Source of the DNA: Serpula lacrymans var. lacrymans S7.9
Lineage: Eukaryota; Basidiomycota; Agaricomycetes; Boletales; Serpulaceae
Direction of reading: 5' to 3'
Length of the DNA: 55,305 nt
Assembly (NCBI RefSeq): GCF_000218685.1
Contig: NW_006763295.1
Coordinates: 2,885,237-2,940,541 of the forward strand
The position numbers and the translations under genes were made by a program. Shown one piece after another: positions 41,162 to 52,994 of the stretch; position 1 is the first letter of the stretch; each line of letters opens with the position of its first letter. The notes beneath the pieces were generated by a model, which searched no databases, was not told where the DNA came from, and saw only the letters and a list, made by a program, of their open reading frames with translations.

Positions 41162-41359
41162 TCACGAGTATGCATCGCAGGGTAATACCATGATAGTTAC
41201 CTTCCAGCTTGCGTCTGATCCGTTGGTGGTTGTCAGTCGTAGATCATGCACTATGTTGCGCTCACCTGTGTCCCGTTGTCTCTTTCCCAGTAGGAGGTCC
41301 AACTTGAAATTTTCCTCCCATACAGTCATATGCGAAACAGAACGAGGTACACATCTCAT
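41162..41359 (-). pseudogene. Possible 5' exon of a truncated host gene
   Basis: The minus-strand ATG at 41,359 gives MRCVPRSVSHMTVWEENFKL, then DLLLGKRQRDTG, ending at a good donor (GGTGAGCG). The next segment is short and leads into the hairpin and AT-rich transposon-side sequence, with no continuation. It faces away from the dehydratase-like gene 35 bp away. It may be the first exon of a gene whose remainder was removed, or an untranslated antisense frame. Confidence 0.3.
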
Positions 41360-41394
41360 ATTCTAATATCTCATTCCGGGCTCACCATATTACT

Positions 41395-42168
41395 ATGCGT
41401 GTAGGACACTGTGCAGGTGAGGATATCGCTCCGTTTGCCTTGTCTGAAGGTCAGTCACCCGGGCTCAGATGTTTCTCTGCGTTTCAATATGAACAGGACG
41501 TCCACTACTACTAACAGGAAACCATTTTTCAGATGACCCGACGCATGATTTATCTACTGGTACAAAAGTAATGCCAGTGCGACCATTGCCCACTTTGCCA
41601 TCCAGACCTGGTTTTCCTATCCCTCATCTGAATGTGGATGATGTCGACAATTATGTTATCCCACTCCTCTCCCGTAATTGGCGTATCAGTCGTGCTTTTG
41701 TTTCAAAGACTCGCTATAATTTATCGCTGTCACAGCGATTTGATTTCGATAAATATAGTAACCTTATGGAGTTCTTGAATAAGCTGGCTACCTTATCAAA
41801 AGCGGAGCGTGTAAGCTTCTTTATTCCGTCTCACTTAAACTTACCACTAACAGTCCCATTCTCTCTGCAAGCACCACCCTCGTATGATCATTGATAAATC
41901 CACCGTCGAGCTTTTTCTGCACACCCACAGCGCGTACCGCGTCCGTAACTCGGACGAGAAGCCTATATTCCATATTCAACAACCCGGAGTCACTTTGTGC
42001 GACGTTCGTTATGCCATATTTGTAGACCAACTGTTCTCAAATGAATTCGAATCGATGGGCTGTGGGGTCAGATATGTTCCAAAAGCTCAAGGCATACTTC
42101 AAGAGCTATCACTTCGAGAGGCGCGAAAGAGGTTCGGTGAATATAGACCGACTCTTAAAACTTTATGA
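41395..42168 (+). CDS. Pterin-4a-carbinolamine dehydratase-like protein 1
   Basis: Three exons: 41395-41449, 41533-41810, 41872-42168 (209 aa). The first intron has a CTAAC branch site and TTTTTCAG acceptor; the phases are 1 and 0. The family fold and active site are clear: LLSRNWRIS, LSQRFDFDKYSNLMEFLNKL, then SKAER joined across the second intron to HHP, followed by ELFLHTHSA and QPGVTLCDVRYA. These correspond to the HHP, TH and T..D residues of the dehydratase that recycles 4a-hydroxy-tetrahydropterin. About 90 residues before the domain and an 80-residue tail exceed the usual 100-aa enzyme. The start at 41,395 gives no obvious targeting signal; an upstream exon is possible. A paralogue lies at 49,740, and threonine aldolase follows on the same strand. 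The true substrate in a fungus is uncertain. Confidence 0.75.
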
Positions 42169-42603
42169 TGTCCTCCCCTCCTATCTATTCCTAAACCATA
42201 CTATCAGCCTTTCGTAAACCGTACCTCATGTGTTGTCTTTTACGTGCATGGCATCGGCAATGCAGAAGTCGAAAATAGGATCTCAATGTTAGTACTGTCC
42301 GTGACACATGGATGAAGTCAATAATCCTTATTATATTCATCATTTGAAAAGGTTCTACACTTTCAAGCAATAAATGATGCAAAATATTAAATAGCTACAA
42401 TCGTGCGAACCTATCTCAAAACCCCAAGCAGTTAAAGGCCGACTTCAAGATAACGAAAACATCAAATGGGCTAGTTTCTTCCAAATATACCTTCCCTGGC
42501 ATAACAGTCCCTCGTGGCAATATTCTACAGAGAACTTTCAAAGAATAGTCAGTCTTCCCAAGCAATTCCTGACCTGACCGCTATCCGGAATCCCGCGAGG
42601 GGT

Positions 42604-42610
42604 TATAAAT
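42604..42610 (+). promoter_or_regulatory. TATA-like box upstream of threonine aldolase
   Basis: TATAAAT(A) lies 50 bp before the ATG at 42,660. Position and sequence fit a core promoter, but no transcript data support it. Confidence 0.4.
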
Positions 42611-42659
42611 ACGATATGGTAAGGGTCCTTTATCAAAAACGTATCCGTTTACCCTCATC

Positions 42660-44277
42660 ATGCCCTCCACAGTTGATATCAAGTTTGCGCAAATCGCAGA
42701 TGAAATCAAGGTTGATATATTGACTGCAACCCAAGATAAGGATAATGTCAAACGTACCGAGGAAGTATCCAGAGCATTTATATGTGCGTGCAATTCCTCT
42801 GGAATGCAAGGAAAGGCATAGATGCTTATGTCTTGTGTAGCTGACACAATCACAGGTATGCCTTCACATTAAGTAATCGATTTGCAAGTTCCGAACTCCT
42901 CCAGTTCCGACTGCAGAGATGTTTAGCTACGCGATACGCTCTTCTCTCGGTGACGATGTATATTTCGAACCTTCCACTGCCGCGCTTGAAGAACATATCG
43001 CTCAACTTGCGGGAAAGGAGGCAGGGATTTTCCTACCTACGGGTACAATGTCTAATCAGATAGCGCTTCGGACACTTCTGGAGCAACCACCTTACTCAGT
43101 CCTTTGCGATGTACGGTCGCATGTTTACCGGTAAGTGTAAATATGACAGACGATTTTGAATGACATCAATGCTGTTTTTTTATCTCGTTGGTTAAGGTTC
43201 GAGGCAGGGGGACTAGCCTTCCACTCTGGTGCTCACAGCACACCTGTCATTCCATCCAACGGTATGCTATGAAATAATTATCATCCCGCCCTTGTGAGCT
43301 TACATCATTAACTGTAGGACATCATTTAACACTGGAAGATATCGAGGATCACGTTATACTGAGCTCTGACGTACATGTGTGGGTTTTTTATATCCTTTTC
43401 GTTGTTCTATTATATTTGAAGTCCTTCGCTAGTGCACCTACTCGTGTGATTACACTTGAGAATACTCTCAACGGCACAATCATCCCACAGAACGAGATAT
43501 ACATGATATCGGAATTCGCTCGCAGTAAGAAGATAAAGATGCACCTTGATGGAGCACGCATATGGCACGTCGCAGCGGAGACAAACACTTCAATCCGTGA
43601 ACTTTGTAGTCCCTTCGATTCGGTTAGCTTGTGCTTGAGCAAGGGTTTGGGTATGCGTACTTCCCCTAATCTATGAGAATAGTTTACTGATAACTACGCT
43701 GTGACCACTATTCAGGAGCTCCCATAGGAACGTGCCTTGTTGGAACTAAGCCTTTCATAAGAAAGGCACGTTGGTTCCGTAAGCTCCTTGGCGCTGGTAT
43801 GCGCCAAACCGGCTTCCTTGCTGGAGCTGCTGCCTACGCTCTTGCTAACAACTTCCAGCTCCTTCCGCGGGTGCATGCGCTGGCCAAACACATGCAGCAA
43901 GGTCTAGAGAAGTTGGGAGTTGGGATTCTAAGTCCAGCAGAGACATGCATGGTCAGCCTTCCCTGCCCATCTTGTATCATTTATTTGATGAGCACTCCGT
44001 GAAGGTATTCTATGACCCCGATCCTATCGGGGTAGAATATTGGGAAGTTGTTGAACGTGCTGCACAGCTCCCAAATCCGATCAAACTTAACGGATCGCGA
44101 TTAGTTATGCATATTCAGACATCGCCCCAAGCCGTTAGCGATTTCCTGCAGCTAATGAAAACGTTGAAGGAGGAAAAAATACTGGCGGGATGGGATCCGA
44201 AGAATCTTGTTGTTGCTAAAAAGAAAAAATTGATTACAGACGTATATATTAAAGCTGTCAAACCACTAGCACTGTGA
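42660..44277 (+). CDS. GLY1: L-threonine aldolase (PLP-dependent)
   Basis: Eight exons (42660-42783, 42841-42855, 42905-43130, 43197-43261, 43318-43378, 43433-43650, 43716-43951, 44005-44277) give 405 aa with all phases consistent. The enzyme cleaves threonine or allo-threonine to glycine and acetaldehyde. Motifs: SRAF-I-SDTITVPT at the N-terminus, RSSLGDDVYFEPSTAALE, FLPTGTMSNQIALR, AGGLAFHSGAH, TLENTLNGTIIP, MHLDGARIWHVA and SVSLCLSKGLG-APIGT, where the Lys binds PLP. GMRQTGFLAGAAAYAL and a VFYDP segment complete the fold. Exon 2 is only 15 nt and encodes the conserved DTIT part of the SDT motif. An alternative start at 42,822 would avoid that micro-exon but lose SDT. The 3' end faces URB2 at a distance of 92 bp. 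The symbol is by homology to yeast GLY1. Confidence 0.92.
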
Positions 44278-44369
44278 TAGCTGATTTAGAGTGTAGCATG
44301 ATGGAATTAACTATGATGGCATTTGTGAAGTTATAAAGAGAAGATACTCCTGTGGCTAGCATATATATA

Positions 44370-47300
44370 TTAACCTTTGCCAACGTATCTCTGTTTTTCA
44401 AATTGCTTCCATAGGTCCTTCATCACAGTTTTCCCACCTGCATCCAGTAAGGATGTCATTACGGCGTCGCGATTGTGTTCTCCAATCATTTCACACAAGG
44501 CGAACATACCAGGCTCCAGCTCTTTGCGCATATCAATGGTCAGCACACATAATGGGTCATTCATGACTTCCACATATGCTACCAGCACGTAAACAGCATG
44601 CCGAGAAAACGGTTTGGTGAGAGATTCAGCTTTTTGCGGTTCAGGCGTGGGCGCTGTTGAATTAGAGGAGTTCTGATGCGTAGAGGGAATTGATTTTGCA
44701 GTGAGGGTCGTTAGAAGCCGTGCGAGTGCACGACATTCTTTAGGAGACAAGGGATGAGCGGAATGGATCCATGCTGGAAAGGTATCAGTGACAACCCTAG
44801 CCTGCTTAGCCCCAAGACGAGATCGAGGTCTTCGTGTCAATTTGATCAACGCTCGCAGAAGCATACCAAGATGCGGGAGAGTATGCACAACCAAATCACG
44901 CCTTAAGCGGATGAGATTACTGACGATTGCAGTGATACGATGGAAAACTAGAGGGGATGTTGATGCATTTTCACTAGGTGAACCTGCAATAACCTGCGAC
45001 AAGAAGGACCAGATATTGCTCAAATCTGAAGAACGTATCAATGCGGGCTGTGATAGACCGTTAGCAAGGGGCTTTGTGTGAAACTGCTCATAACATAGAC
45101 CTACTTTCTCGGAGCAAAACTGGTCAATAAATGTAAGGACATCACAGCATAAGCCTACGGAATTGATATATTCTGTGATATTATTGGTGAAGATGCTGAG
45201 GCATCGTGTTAAGAAGCTTTGCAAGATCTGAGAGGTACCTAGTGACGAATATTTACTAGGTTATAACTAGTAGTGACAAAGTATAAGTTACCTTGTGGTG
45301 CTTCGTGCGTTAAAACAGAAGAAAGATGTAAGAGGGAAATGCGTTCCCCTGAAGTAAGCGTGGGCGTTGCGAGCTCAGCGTGTATGATATCTAGTAGATA
45401 TGAGAACTCTTGAACAGGTATCCATTTGCATACGTTTACAATGCACGCGTCAATTTTTCCAGGCACTACGTAACATGTAGAATAAGTTGCGCGTAAGTTA
45501 TACTTTATCAGAACAACTTACGTTGACTTCTGCATACCATATAAGTAGCCAATGTGACCTCTAGATGGCGAGTTATATTGAGATGAGACAAACATCGCAA
45601 TTCTTCAAACAATAAAGCCACTGTTTCTGCAGATGTGCTTTCCATAGATGATATTGACGTATCCCTAGATCGACTGGTATAGATCAGATTGGAAGCTATT
45701 TTCTGGCCTAAACGAGGAGTGAATGAATCTGACGCGATTTTACGAATCAGTCGAAGTGAGTTAGCAAAAGGCACTTTGCTTACGATCCAACCCAAGCCAG
45801 TTGCCAAAAGCCAGACTGTTTGACCAGGCTGCAAGCATGGTACTCGTTGAATCTGACAATGACGAGAATCCTTGACTCGCTACTTTGACCAACGGAGGAG
45901 CTATTGTCACCATTAAATTGTCATATAACTGTTTCAACGATGTGATTGTTTGTTCTGAAAAGCTGCACCAAAATGTCGTTAGCTCTATGGATAATTCTTT
46001 ACGGGTATGGATACTGACATTGACACCTTGAATTGGGTTGTCAGCGACCTTGTGAAGCGTACTACGCACTGCTCGACAAGTTTATTACACGTTAAATCTT
46101 GACTGGACTGCTCGAAGGGTCGATGTCTCAGAAGCCACCCTACGACTGAGATCATCATTTCTGACTTGTCTCCATGAAGGCGCAAGATAGACCTAAACAT
46201 CGGTTTAATGTCAATCCGAATATTGGGCAGAACAATCTCACAAAATTTGTATCTCTATTAAGTCCAGCGTCACAAGCAAAAGAACGTCAGGGAGCAGACC
46301 GGATGATGTTGCCGGCCCGATTAGATGACCAAGATATTGGAGAGTCATCTTTTATCATAAGTGTCTCAGCGAGATAGATCTACAACAACAGCATTCAAAC
46401 CTACAGAATGATCAAGAACACCGTGATAGTGGCAGAGACGTTTCAAAAATGTTCGTATGATTGCTATAGAGTGCTGTGCTCTTTGCGCCAAGTGACCATC
46501 CTGTTTAGGCACAATATTGGTCAAGATGTCGGCCTTCAGAGCTCTTTGCATAAATTGAACCCGATATGGGCGAGTATAGTACTCCATGGGGACGAGGAGA
46601 AGTAATTCATAAGTCGAATCCACTTGTTGCATAAGTTTCGTGTTTACTAAATCGACGCTATTCGAAGCGACCACCCTTGTCAAATCGATCCTATCCAGAA
46701 GTGATGTTCTTTCATCAACCAAGGTTAAGAAAACAGCTGAGAGATCTTCTAGTGTCAAGATGCGATTATTTGCAGTGAGACTTACCTCTTAAGTTTGGTA
46801 GCTCCCAGAATTGCGCAGAACAAAATAGTTCACCGACAATATTGTTAGCCTGTACACGAGGAGCTGAAGTGGTCGGTAGCTGATGGCTGATGTGATGAAT
46901 GTTGAATACCAATTGTAAAAATCGGGCCAAATATTGCGTAGAGGGCACCAGGCTAAAGCGCTTAGTTTTTCTAAACTGCTATTGAGTGATGCAAACTTAC
47001 TCGATATCAGCCATCCATCTTTTAATGAGCAGATGTAATATATCCAACGCAGGTGTATGCTTCTCGTCATTACCCAATTTGGACAACGCCATCCTACCTT
47101 CTCCAACAAGATGCCACTCAAGGTACGAGAGGACGCTATTTAGCACAGAAGCACTGTGAGAGTCATTTTCATTGATCATCTCCCCTAGCAGACTTCGGAA
47201 CTGTACGTTATTTGGTGAGAGTTTATTGAAAGCTATTGAGGAAGTTTACGCACGATTTCGAGAGTGAGTTCTGGCAATGTATTTTCCTCCTGGACCACTT

Positions 47301-49480
47301 GGAGCATTACTGATAGTAAATTTCCGCCGTCCTGGTTACTCTGATTTACACAGCCGCTACGTTTCAGTCCATAATCGAAGCGAAGGGCAGCCGTTGCGGT
47401 AGTTTGTTGTGCCCACACAATGCTATGATTCTCTGGCTGTTGCGACCCAAGCAGATCAAATGAGGCGCGAGTGGCGACCTTTTGAGCTTCTTTAATCAGC
47501 AAGTCAACATCACTCCGAGTGGTCTCAGAAAGAGACTGCCCGGCGATGGCGAGGAGGATCACTGATATGATTCTGGTAGCCAGAGAGAAAACTACGGCCA
47601 ATGTTTCTGCATCGCTATTTGCAGGAGCAGAGTTCCCCGTCCCTCGCTTCTTTTTTGCAGTAAGGCGTTTTTGAACAAAGTTTTCTTGACATCGACTCCA
47701 GGCGTCTGTGAAGACCATGAGAACCTCGCGCGTTGTTTGAACTACTTGTCCTGGTGTAATGAAGTTATGAACAGATCTAGAGAAATGTTCCAGATGGTCG
47801 GCGCTGAAAACAGGACTAGATAGAGCTAGGTCATAGAAAAAACGCGGATCTTTGATGCTAGATAAGATATGATGGTCTGAAAGAGCTGATAGTATGCTCA
47901 AAGCATAAGAATTCAATGTTCGAGTTTTGACATGATATTCTAGGATGAGATCCAGGAAGGGGAGTGCATTTGTCGAAATGTTTTGTGCCTAGGATATGTA
48001 ACATGAGCTAGGCGATGATAACAACAGATCGGCAACGGTACCGCAAGCAATCTAGGCAAGATTTTAGGCAATGACGGCCCTATGATATCATAATCTATAC
48101 GAACGAGGGTCTCAAGGACACTGATGACAGGGCTCGCAACTGATGATCGCCCCGCTACTCAGAGTGTGAGATTGAATTGACCGTCATAATATGTTGGACT
48201 CCTTACTTTGCCAAGATTCACCAAGAGCACTGATAGCAAGCTCTCTACTGTGCGAAACCGGATGCCGGCCTACTTGGTCAGTGGCACTGTATAACTTCTC
48301 GCTATCCACGATAGCAAGTAAAGCGGCTCGGGTTGACCATAGTTGCGTATCTTCTGCAGCACAATCTAGAAGATTGCTGCAAGATGCGAAAAACCTCATT
48401 CCGGCCACCTTGACTTGTCCTATAAGACGTTCGAATGATTGGCTTGAGTCCAGAGAAAATAGTGTGCCACGATATTTATGAATGCATTGCACGTAGGACC
48501 GGAATATACGTGGAGTTATAGTCAAGATACGAGCGGAAGATGCGGGCATGGATTTGACGAGGAAGTCAAAAAATTTGTCTTCAGAGTGGGAATCTTGAGT
48601 TTGTCGGAGTGTATCGATGTTGAAGATTGTGTCAAATCCTGCAGCATAGATATTCTCTAACAACGATTGGCATGTAACTTCAATATCCGCTCGACCTATT
48701 CCTGAAATGCATTGAACCCAACTATCCAAATAAGACCCTATGAATGACACATAAAGCTACGTTGTGAAGGATGGATAGGTCAAAGCGTGATCCAACCAGA
48801 ACAGGATGAGGAAACTACCTTTCTCTTAATCGAAGAGTTCTCGAGTGCAGCTTGGTATGAGGCGACGATCATCGAATAAGTACGAGCCAGATTTTCATCT
48901 GCAGTGCACATCTCAAATACCGCTAGTACGGAACCGAAGCAGTCCAAGAGCAAGTCAGGGGTGAATCTGTGTACGGATAAGGGCCACAGGATGTCGAAAC
49001 ACTTTTGCGCGATTGGACAAAGACATCGCATTTGAATATTATCGAGTTTTTCCAGAATGCCTAAATACGCAAGCATAATGGGGGCGATAGGAGTCCGATT
49101 CAGCAGAGGCAGAAGCCAGACTTTGGTCGGACGTGCCACATTAGAGGACATTTGATGTGTTATAATACTATTCATAAGAATCCAAAAGCGAGTATCAGCG
49201 ATTGCGCTGGATTTGCTGTTGACATATATACATAAACTGGAAGCCTAAAATCGGGAAGAGGGAAATAAAGAACTCACGACTCGGCATCATGCTTATCTTT
49301 GAGGAGTCGAGTTAGGATCCAATCTATGATGACTTCGCCCTTGTTTGGTACAGCGAAGGAGGTGTTATCCCATGTAAGCTGAGCGATTTCAATCTTTTGT
49401 AAACCACCTGGGTGGGGAGGATCAGTCGAGGCTTTCAGAGCCCGAACAAAATTCTGGGATGTTTGTGTGTAAGACGACAT
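44370..49480 (-). CDS. URB2: URB2/NPA2-type ribosome biogenesis protein
   Basis: A large minus-strand gene of about a dozen exons with introns of 50-75 nt. Exon 1 starts at 49,480 (MSSYTQTSQNFVRALKAS, LTWDNTSFAVPNKGEVIIDW) and ends at GTGAGTTC near 49,275. A 71-nt intron joins it to SSAIADTRFWILMNSIITHQ. Further exons read as helical repeat-like sequence near 48,750-48,184, 47,916-47,233, 46,758-46,366 and 45,834-45,508. The last exon (to 44,370) ends with the family signature MKDLWKQFEKQRYVGKG. Urb2 works with Urb1 in the nucleolus in early 60S assembly and 27S pre-rRNA processing. Exact inner junctions were not all resolved. No lesion was seen. It is divergent from the second dehydratase-like gene, with about 260 bp between start codons. 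Confidence 0.85.
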
Positions 49481-49739
49481 GCTTCATACGACGGACTTGA
49501 GCAAGTCCCAGGTGGGTCGTCACACTGGCAGCGTTGTGCCAGTCAATGACTTGTCAAAAAAAAGTCCTTGACCGATAGTCATGACCGAGTCAACGAGTGG
49601 TTGAACATCGGTAATGATGGTAGCCGAGTGGCCGGAGACTGTTCCTCAGATGTCACCGTATCGCTGTTCTGACGAATACCGACTGCATTGGACTATCTCG
49701 TCCACAAGGGCTGACTGCATTGATTACATGGATATCTGC

Positions 49740-50848
49740 ATGCGACGCTTGTTGGCTGTTCTTCGTCCGTATCGTTCTGTGTGGATCGGCTATAACCACG
49801 ACAAAACCACTTATCTGAACCGTTCCTCAGCGCGTTTTGCTTCGAGTGGGCCATCAATAGCCGGTGGAAAAAGAGAATTAAACGTTCAATGTGGTTTGAT
49901 CTCATTCTCTGACATCACGTTCATCTTAATCACAACCAACCCTTTGGCCAGCTGAACCTGCACGGAGAGAGAATGTGACCCGCACCAAACAACCACGCAA
50001 CATTGACAGCTTTATAAAACTTCCACTAAATCCAGAGGTTCCCTTTCTGATACGTCGCGAAGATTTCGACAAATATCTTCGACACTTGTTTTCCCGTAAT
50101 TGGGCGATCTCATATGTTCGTTTGTCTGGGATAACCATACCAGAGCTTCAGAAACAGTTCTTTTTTGTAGACAACATCACAGCCCTCGAATTTGAGGTCA
50201 AATTGTATGAAATTGCTCGTGCAGAGAACGTGAGTCCTTCATCCCGAAAAGAGTTCCGCTATGTCGCGAACATGAGAGGGACTGAATCTTCAACAGCATT
50301 TCCCACGTTGGACAGTAGCTGGAAGCAAGGTTCAAGTCCGTACACATACCAAGTCCCAATTGACTGTTCCGAGTAGCGCTGGCAAGGCAGGAATTACTCA
50401 CCGCGACATTCGAGTAGCTGGACTCATCCAAATGATGTGGAAACAAGATTTTCTCGACAAAGGAAAAGGCAATATACCTTTGCGCTCCTCGCACAGAAAA
50501 ACCGAACTCCCTTCTTCCCCCAAGCAGGTAAATGCGCATGTCGATACTAGACATAATGCGGTCGATGTCGTCTGCCTTATATGCAACGGATTTCACAGCA
50601 CCACGCTATGTCCTGAGCGGTACACTACTCTTCCACCCCGTGGTCGACCCTGTCCTACTTGTGGAGGGCAGCACTGGCGTATCAATTGTACTTTGGAACA
50701 CGTTAGTCATCATGATGGTGAAATTAAGCGGCTCCCTTGCCCAGTTTGTGGAGGTAATCACCGGAAATATGCCTGTCCGACTATCATAGAGAATCGGAAG
50801 AATCGTCCCCCAATTCTTCCTGTTCCTGGTATCCCTTACGTGGCATGA
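49740..50848 (+). CDS. Carbinolamine dehydratase-like protein 2 with mitochondrial presequence and three zinc knuckles
   Basis: Exons 49740-49893, 49952-50229 and 50297-50848 give 327 aa. The N-terminus MRRLLAVLRPYRS...SSARFASSG is basic and Ser/Arg-rich, as in mitochondrial presequences; a longer start at 49,614 is possible. The domain reads LFSRNWAISY, LQKQFFFVDNITALEFEVKL, ARAEN joined across intron 2 to HFPRWTVAG, KVQVRTHT and AGITHRDIRVA. The family HHP motif is HFP here, so one active-site His is lost. At residues 237-249, 263-275 and 292-304 are three CX2CX3HX4C knuckles (CLICNGFHSTTLC, CPTCGGQHWRINC, CPVCGGNHRKYAC), suggesting nucleic-acid or protein binding. Exon 2 has the same length (278 nt) and phases as in the paralogue at 41,395. 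It may have a structural or RNA-linked mitochondrial role rather than an enzymatic one (inference). Confidence 0.75.
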
Positions 50849-50983
50849 GCTGTGAGATTGTCTCTCCACTGTTTTGTTACTGTGTGCGTCATTCTCGTGG
50901 TTACCTATCAGTACACCCTGACAAGTTGCTGTTTCTACATTTCGATGGCACGCAAAGTACTACTGACTGTCCCCATATCAACC

Positions 50984-52104
50984 TTAACCCCATATTAGTT
51001 TCGCTACGGACTTCACTTGGCTCGCGACCTCGCTATGAAATACAAGCAGCTCTGCGGCTAGATCTTGTTGCATATGGTTTCTGTCAGTGGTTCCAGACAA
51101 GGGTGTAATTCCTTGGAGCTGGGCAAGCTTGAAGATAACTTGTGGAGGCGTGCTGCCAGTTGCATGTGATATTTCAAGAACTGTAGGATGAGATAAAAGA
51201 TTCGGGGAGCCAGATAACGTCCAGAACGACCTGCGGGGAGAGGGTTGGATATACTTATCAGCGAACTCGCCATTCTCAATATTCAAGCGACGCACTGATA
51301 TTGTATCCCATTTTCTTTGCAGTACTTGCATACCTCCCTGTCCCAGACATTACCCTCGTACCACCTATTCTGAATGACTTGCACTTGTCTCTCTGCGCTC
51401 AAAGTTTCCAACAGTGCCGTGTCGTAAACATTGCTCACCCCAATCTTGCGCACTTTGCCTTCATCTTGGAGGCTCGCGAGAACGCACCACGCTTCCAGAG
51501 TCTGTTTCAATGTTGACAATGGCGAATGAAGCAGATACGAATCTAGATAGGATGTTTCTAGATTGGCTAGAGATGTCTGGAAGGAAGATAATATTTGTTT
51601 TCGGACAGGATCTGCTGGATTGAATGGCAGTGGTTTAGAGACATCTTGACCTCCTATAGGGGTGTATCTGTAACATGCAAATATCGCTATTGCTCCGCAT
51701 TGTGAAGTTCACAGATATCATTTACGCTCACTTCGTCTGAATAAATATCTCTTCCCGCCTTATCTTGTGATTATCCCGCAGAGTTGCGAGCGCTTTCCCA
51801 ACTAAGTCTTCTCTGTCGTACGGTCAGAACGGTACTCCACATTTCACAACTGAGCTCTCACCTGTAATGTTTTGGCTGGCATGCTATTCACATAGAGTTG
51901 AGATGTGTGCTATATCATGGCGATGATATGTTGATCGCTATGCGTACATACCTGTATCCACAGCTCTAAAACCTTGCAGAAATGCGCTCACGACAAGCTG
52001 GGTTGTCCTCTCTCCCTTCCTATGTGCACGTCAATACCCTTGGGCAAGAATGAAAGCGTGCATGCAAACCACGCCGTTCCGTATATCATCTTTGTAGACA
52101 TCAT
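50984..52104 (-). CDS. Aldo/keto reductase
   Basis: Six exons on the minus strand: 52104-52070, 52019-51952, 51883-51862, 51812-51732, 51667-51296 and 51230-50984, giving 274 aa with consistent phases. The NADPH-dependent reductase barrel is recognised from MIYGTAW, LVVSAFLQGFRAVDTA (Asp), QPKHYREDLVGKAL (Tyr), EEIFIQTK (Lys), SYLLHSP (His), GKVRKIGVSNVY, IQNRWYEGNVWD and GITPLSGTTD. The catalytic Asp-Tyr-Lys-His tetrad is complete. Exon 3 is a 22-nt micro-exon encoding CQPKHY with the Tyr. The C-terminus is shorter than in 320-aa plant and animal members, as is common for fungal ones. It is divergent from CMC1, with 102 bp between ATGs. The substrate cannot be deduced. Confidence 0.88.
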
Positions 52105-52206
52105 GGCGGATGATTGAGGTCGAAAGTGCGATCGAAACACATACAAGTTCAAAGTTCACACTGGCTCTCACCAGGCATATGATCGAAGTGGCTGTGCTGT
52201 GGAGAC

Positions 52207-52675
52207 ATGGATAAGCCCGGCTATGACCGGACCGTGAGGAAGTTTCTCAAGCTCACATCACATCACACAGAAGAGCTCCAAGTGCCAATGGATACGCTAT
52301 CGCGCAGGGAAGAAGACACACTCTTAAAGGCCACCAAAGCTCGTGCGTTGAAGGATTGCGATGATATCGTGAAAGGCAAACTACATTTCATTCAGTATCT
52401 ACTTTTTTCTCTTTGCTAATTCCAATTAAAAACAGATTTCGCAGAATGCGCTACCGGACGCACCATCTCCGTCGCATGGGCGTGTAGAGACCAGTACAAG
52501 AATGTACAAAATTGCATGCTGCGGTAGTAAGTAATCCTCATTTTTGTCTACGAGTCCACTCATCCAAATTCCCCGTATTCTCAGCACTGGACCCGAAGCT
52601 ATGGACCTGGTCCGTAAAGAATACCTGCGATTAAGGAATCCTCAGCAGCAGACTGCTGCCGATGTATCTTCGTGA
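52207..52675 (+). CDS. CMC1: Cytochrome oxidase assembly factor, twin CX9C (CMC1 family)
   Basis: Exons 52207-52375, 52436-52526 and 52585-52675 give 116 aa. LSRREEDTLLKATKARALKD precedes C-DDIVKDFAE-C, ATGRTISVAWA and C-RDQYKNVQN-C, two CX9C pairs that form the disulfide-bonded helical hairpin of intermembrane-space proteins imported by Mia40. The end reads RYTGPEAMDLVRKEYLRLRN. CMC1 binds copper and stabilises newly made Cox1 during complex IV assembly. Intron 1 begins GC (AAAG|GCAAAC) and ends AACAG; reading-frame phase forbids the nearby GT alternative, so it is a GC-AG intron. About 40 residues before the core are longer than in yeast. Confidence 0.92.
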
Positions 52676-52994
52676 CATCCAGAGCACAATCTTTATGTGC
52701 CGTACGCCATGCAAATTCCACTGGTCCCTCCAAGGTGGTTACCATCGCTTAGAGTCACTTACAACGTCGACGGGGCGGAATCCAAAGAAATATCATAATT
52801 TCTGTTAGAAAAAATACTCAGAGCCTGTAGCGTATCTCTCCTGTTACATAGCCACGAGTGCGCTATCTACAGTAATACAGGCCAATCGCTCTAGCAACCA
52901 TGCCAGATCGCGGTACAACAAAAAAAAAGCTAGCCATACAAGCAATAAAAGTAATGAATGTGAATGAAAGGCGAAGGAGGTTGTGGTTTTTTTT

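Noticed and set aside
49614..49739. Longer N-terminus of the second dehydratase-like protein
   Set aside because: In frame, but the extra 42 residues look random, while the sequence from 49,740 starts with a basic presequence-like stretch. Not excluded.
50845..51108. ORF continuing the zinc-knuckle gene with a fourth CYC...H...C motif
   Set aside because: The upstream gene ends cleanly at 50,848, and this frame overlaps the last exon of the aldo/keto reductase antisense. The Cys spacing is also wrong.
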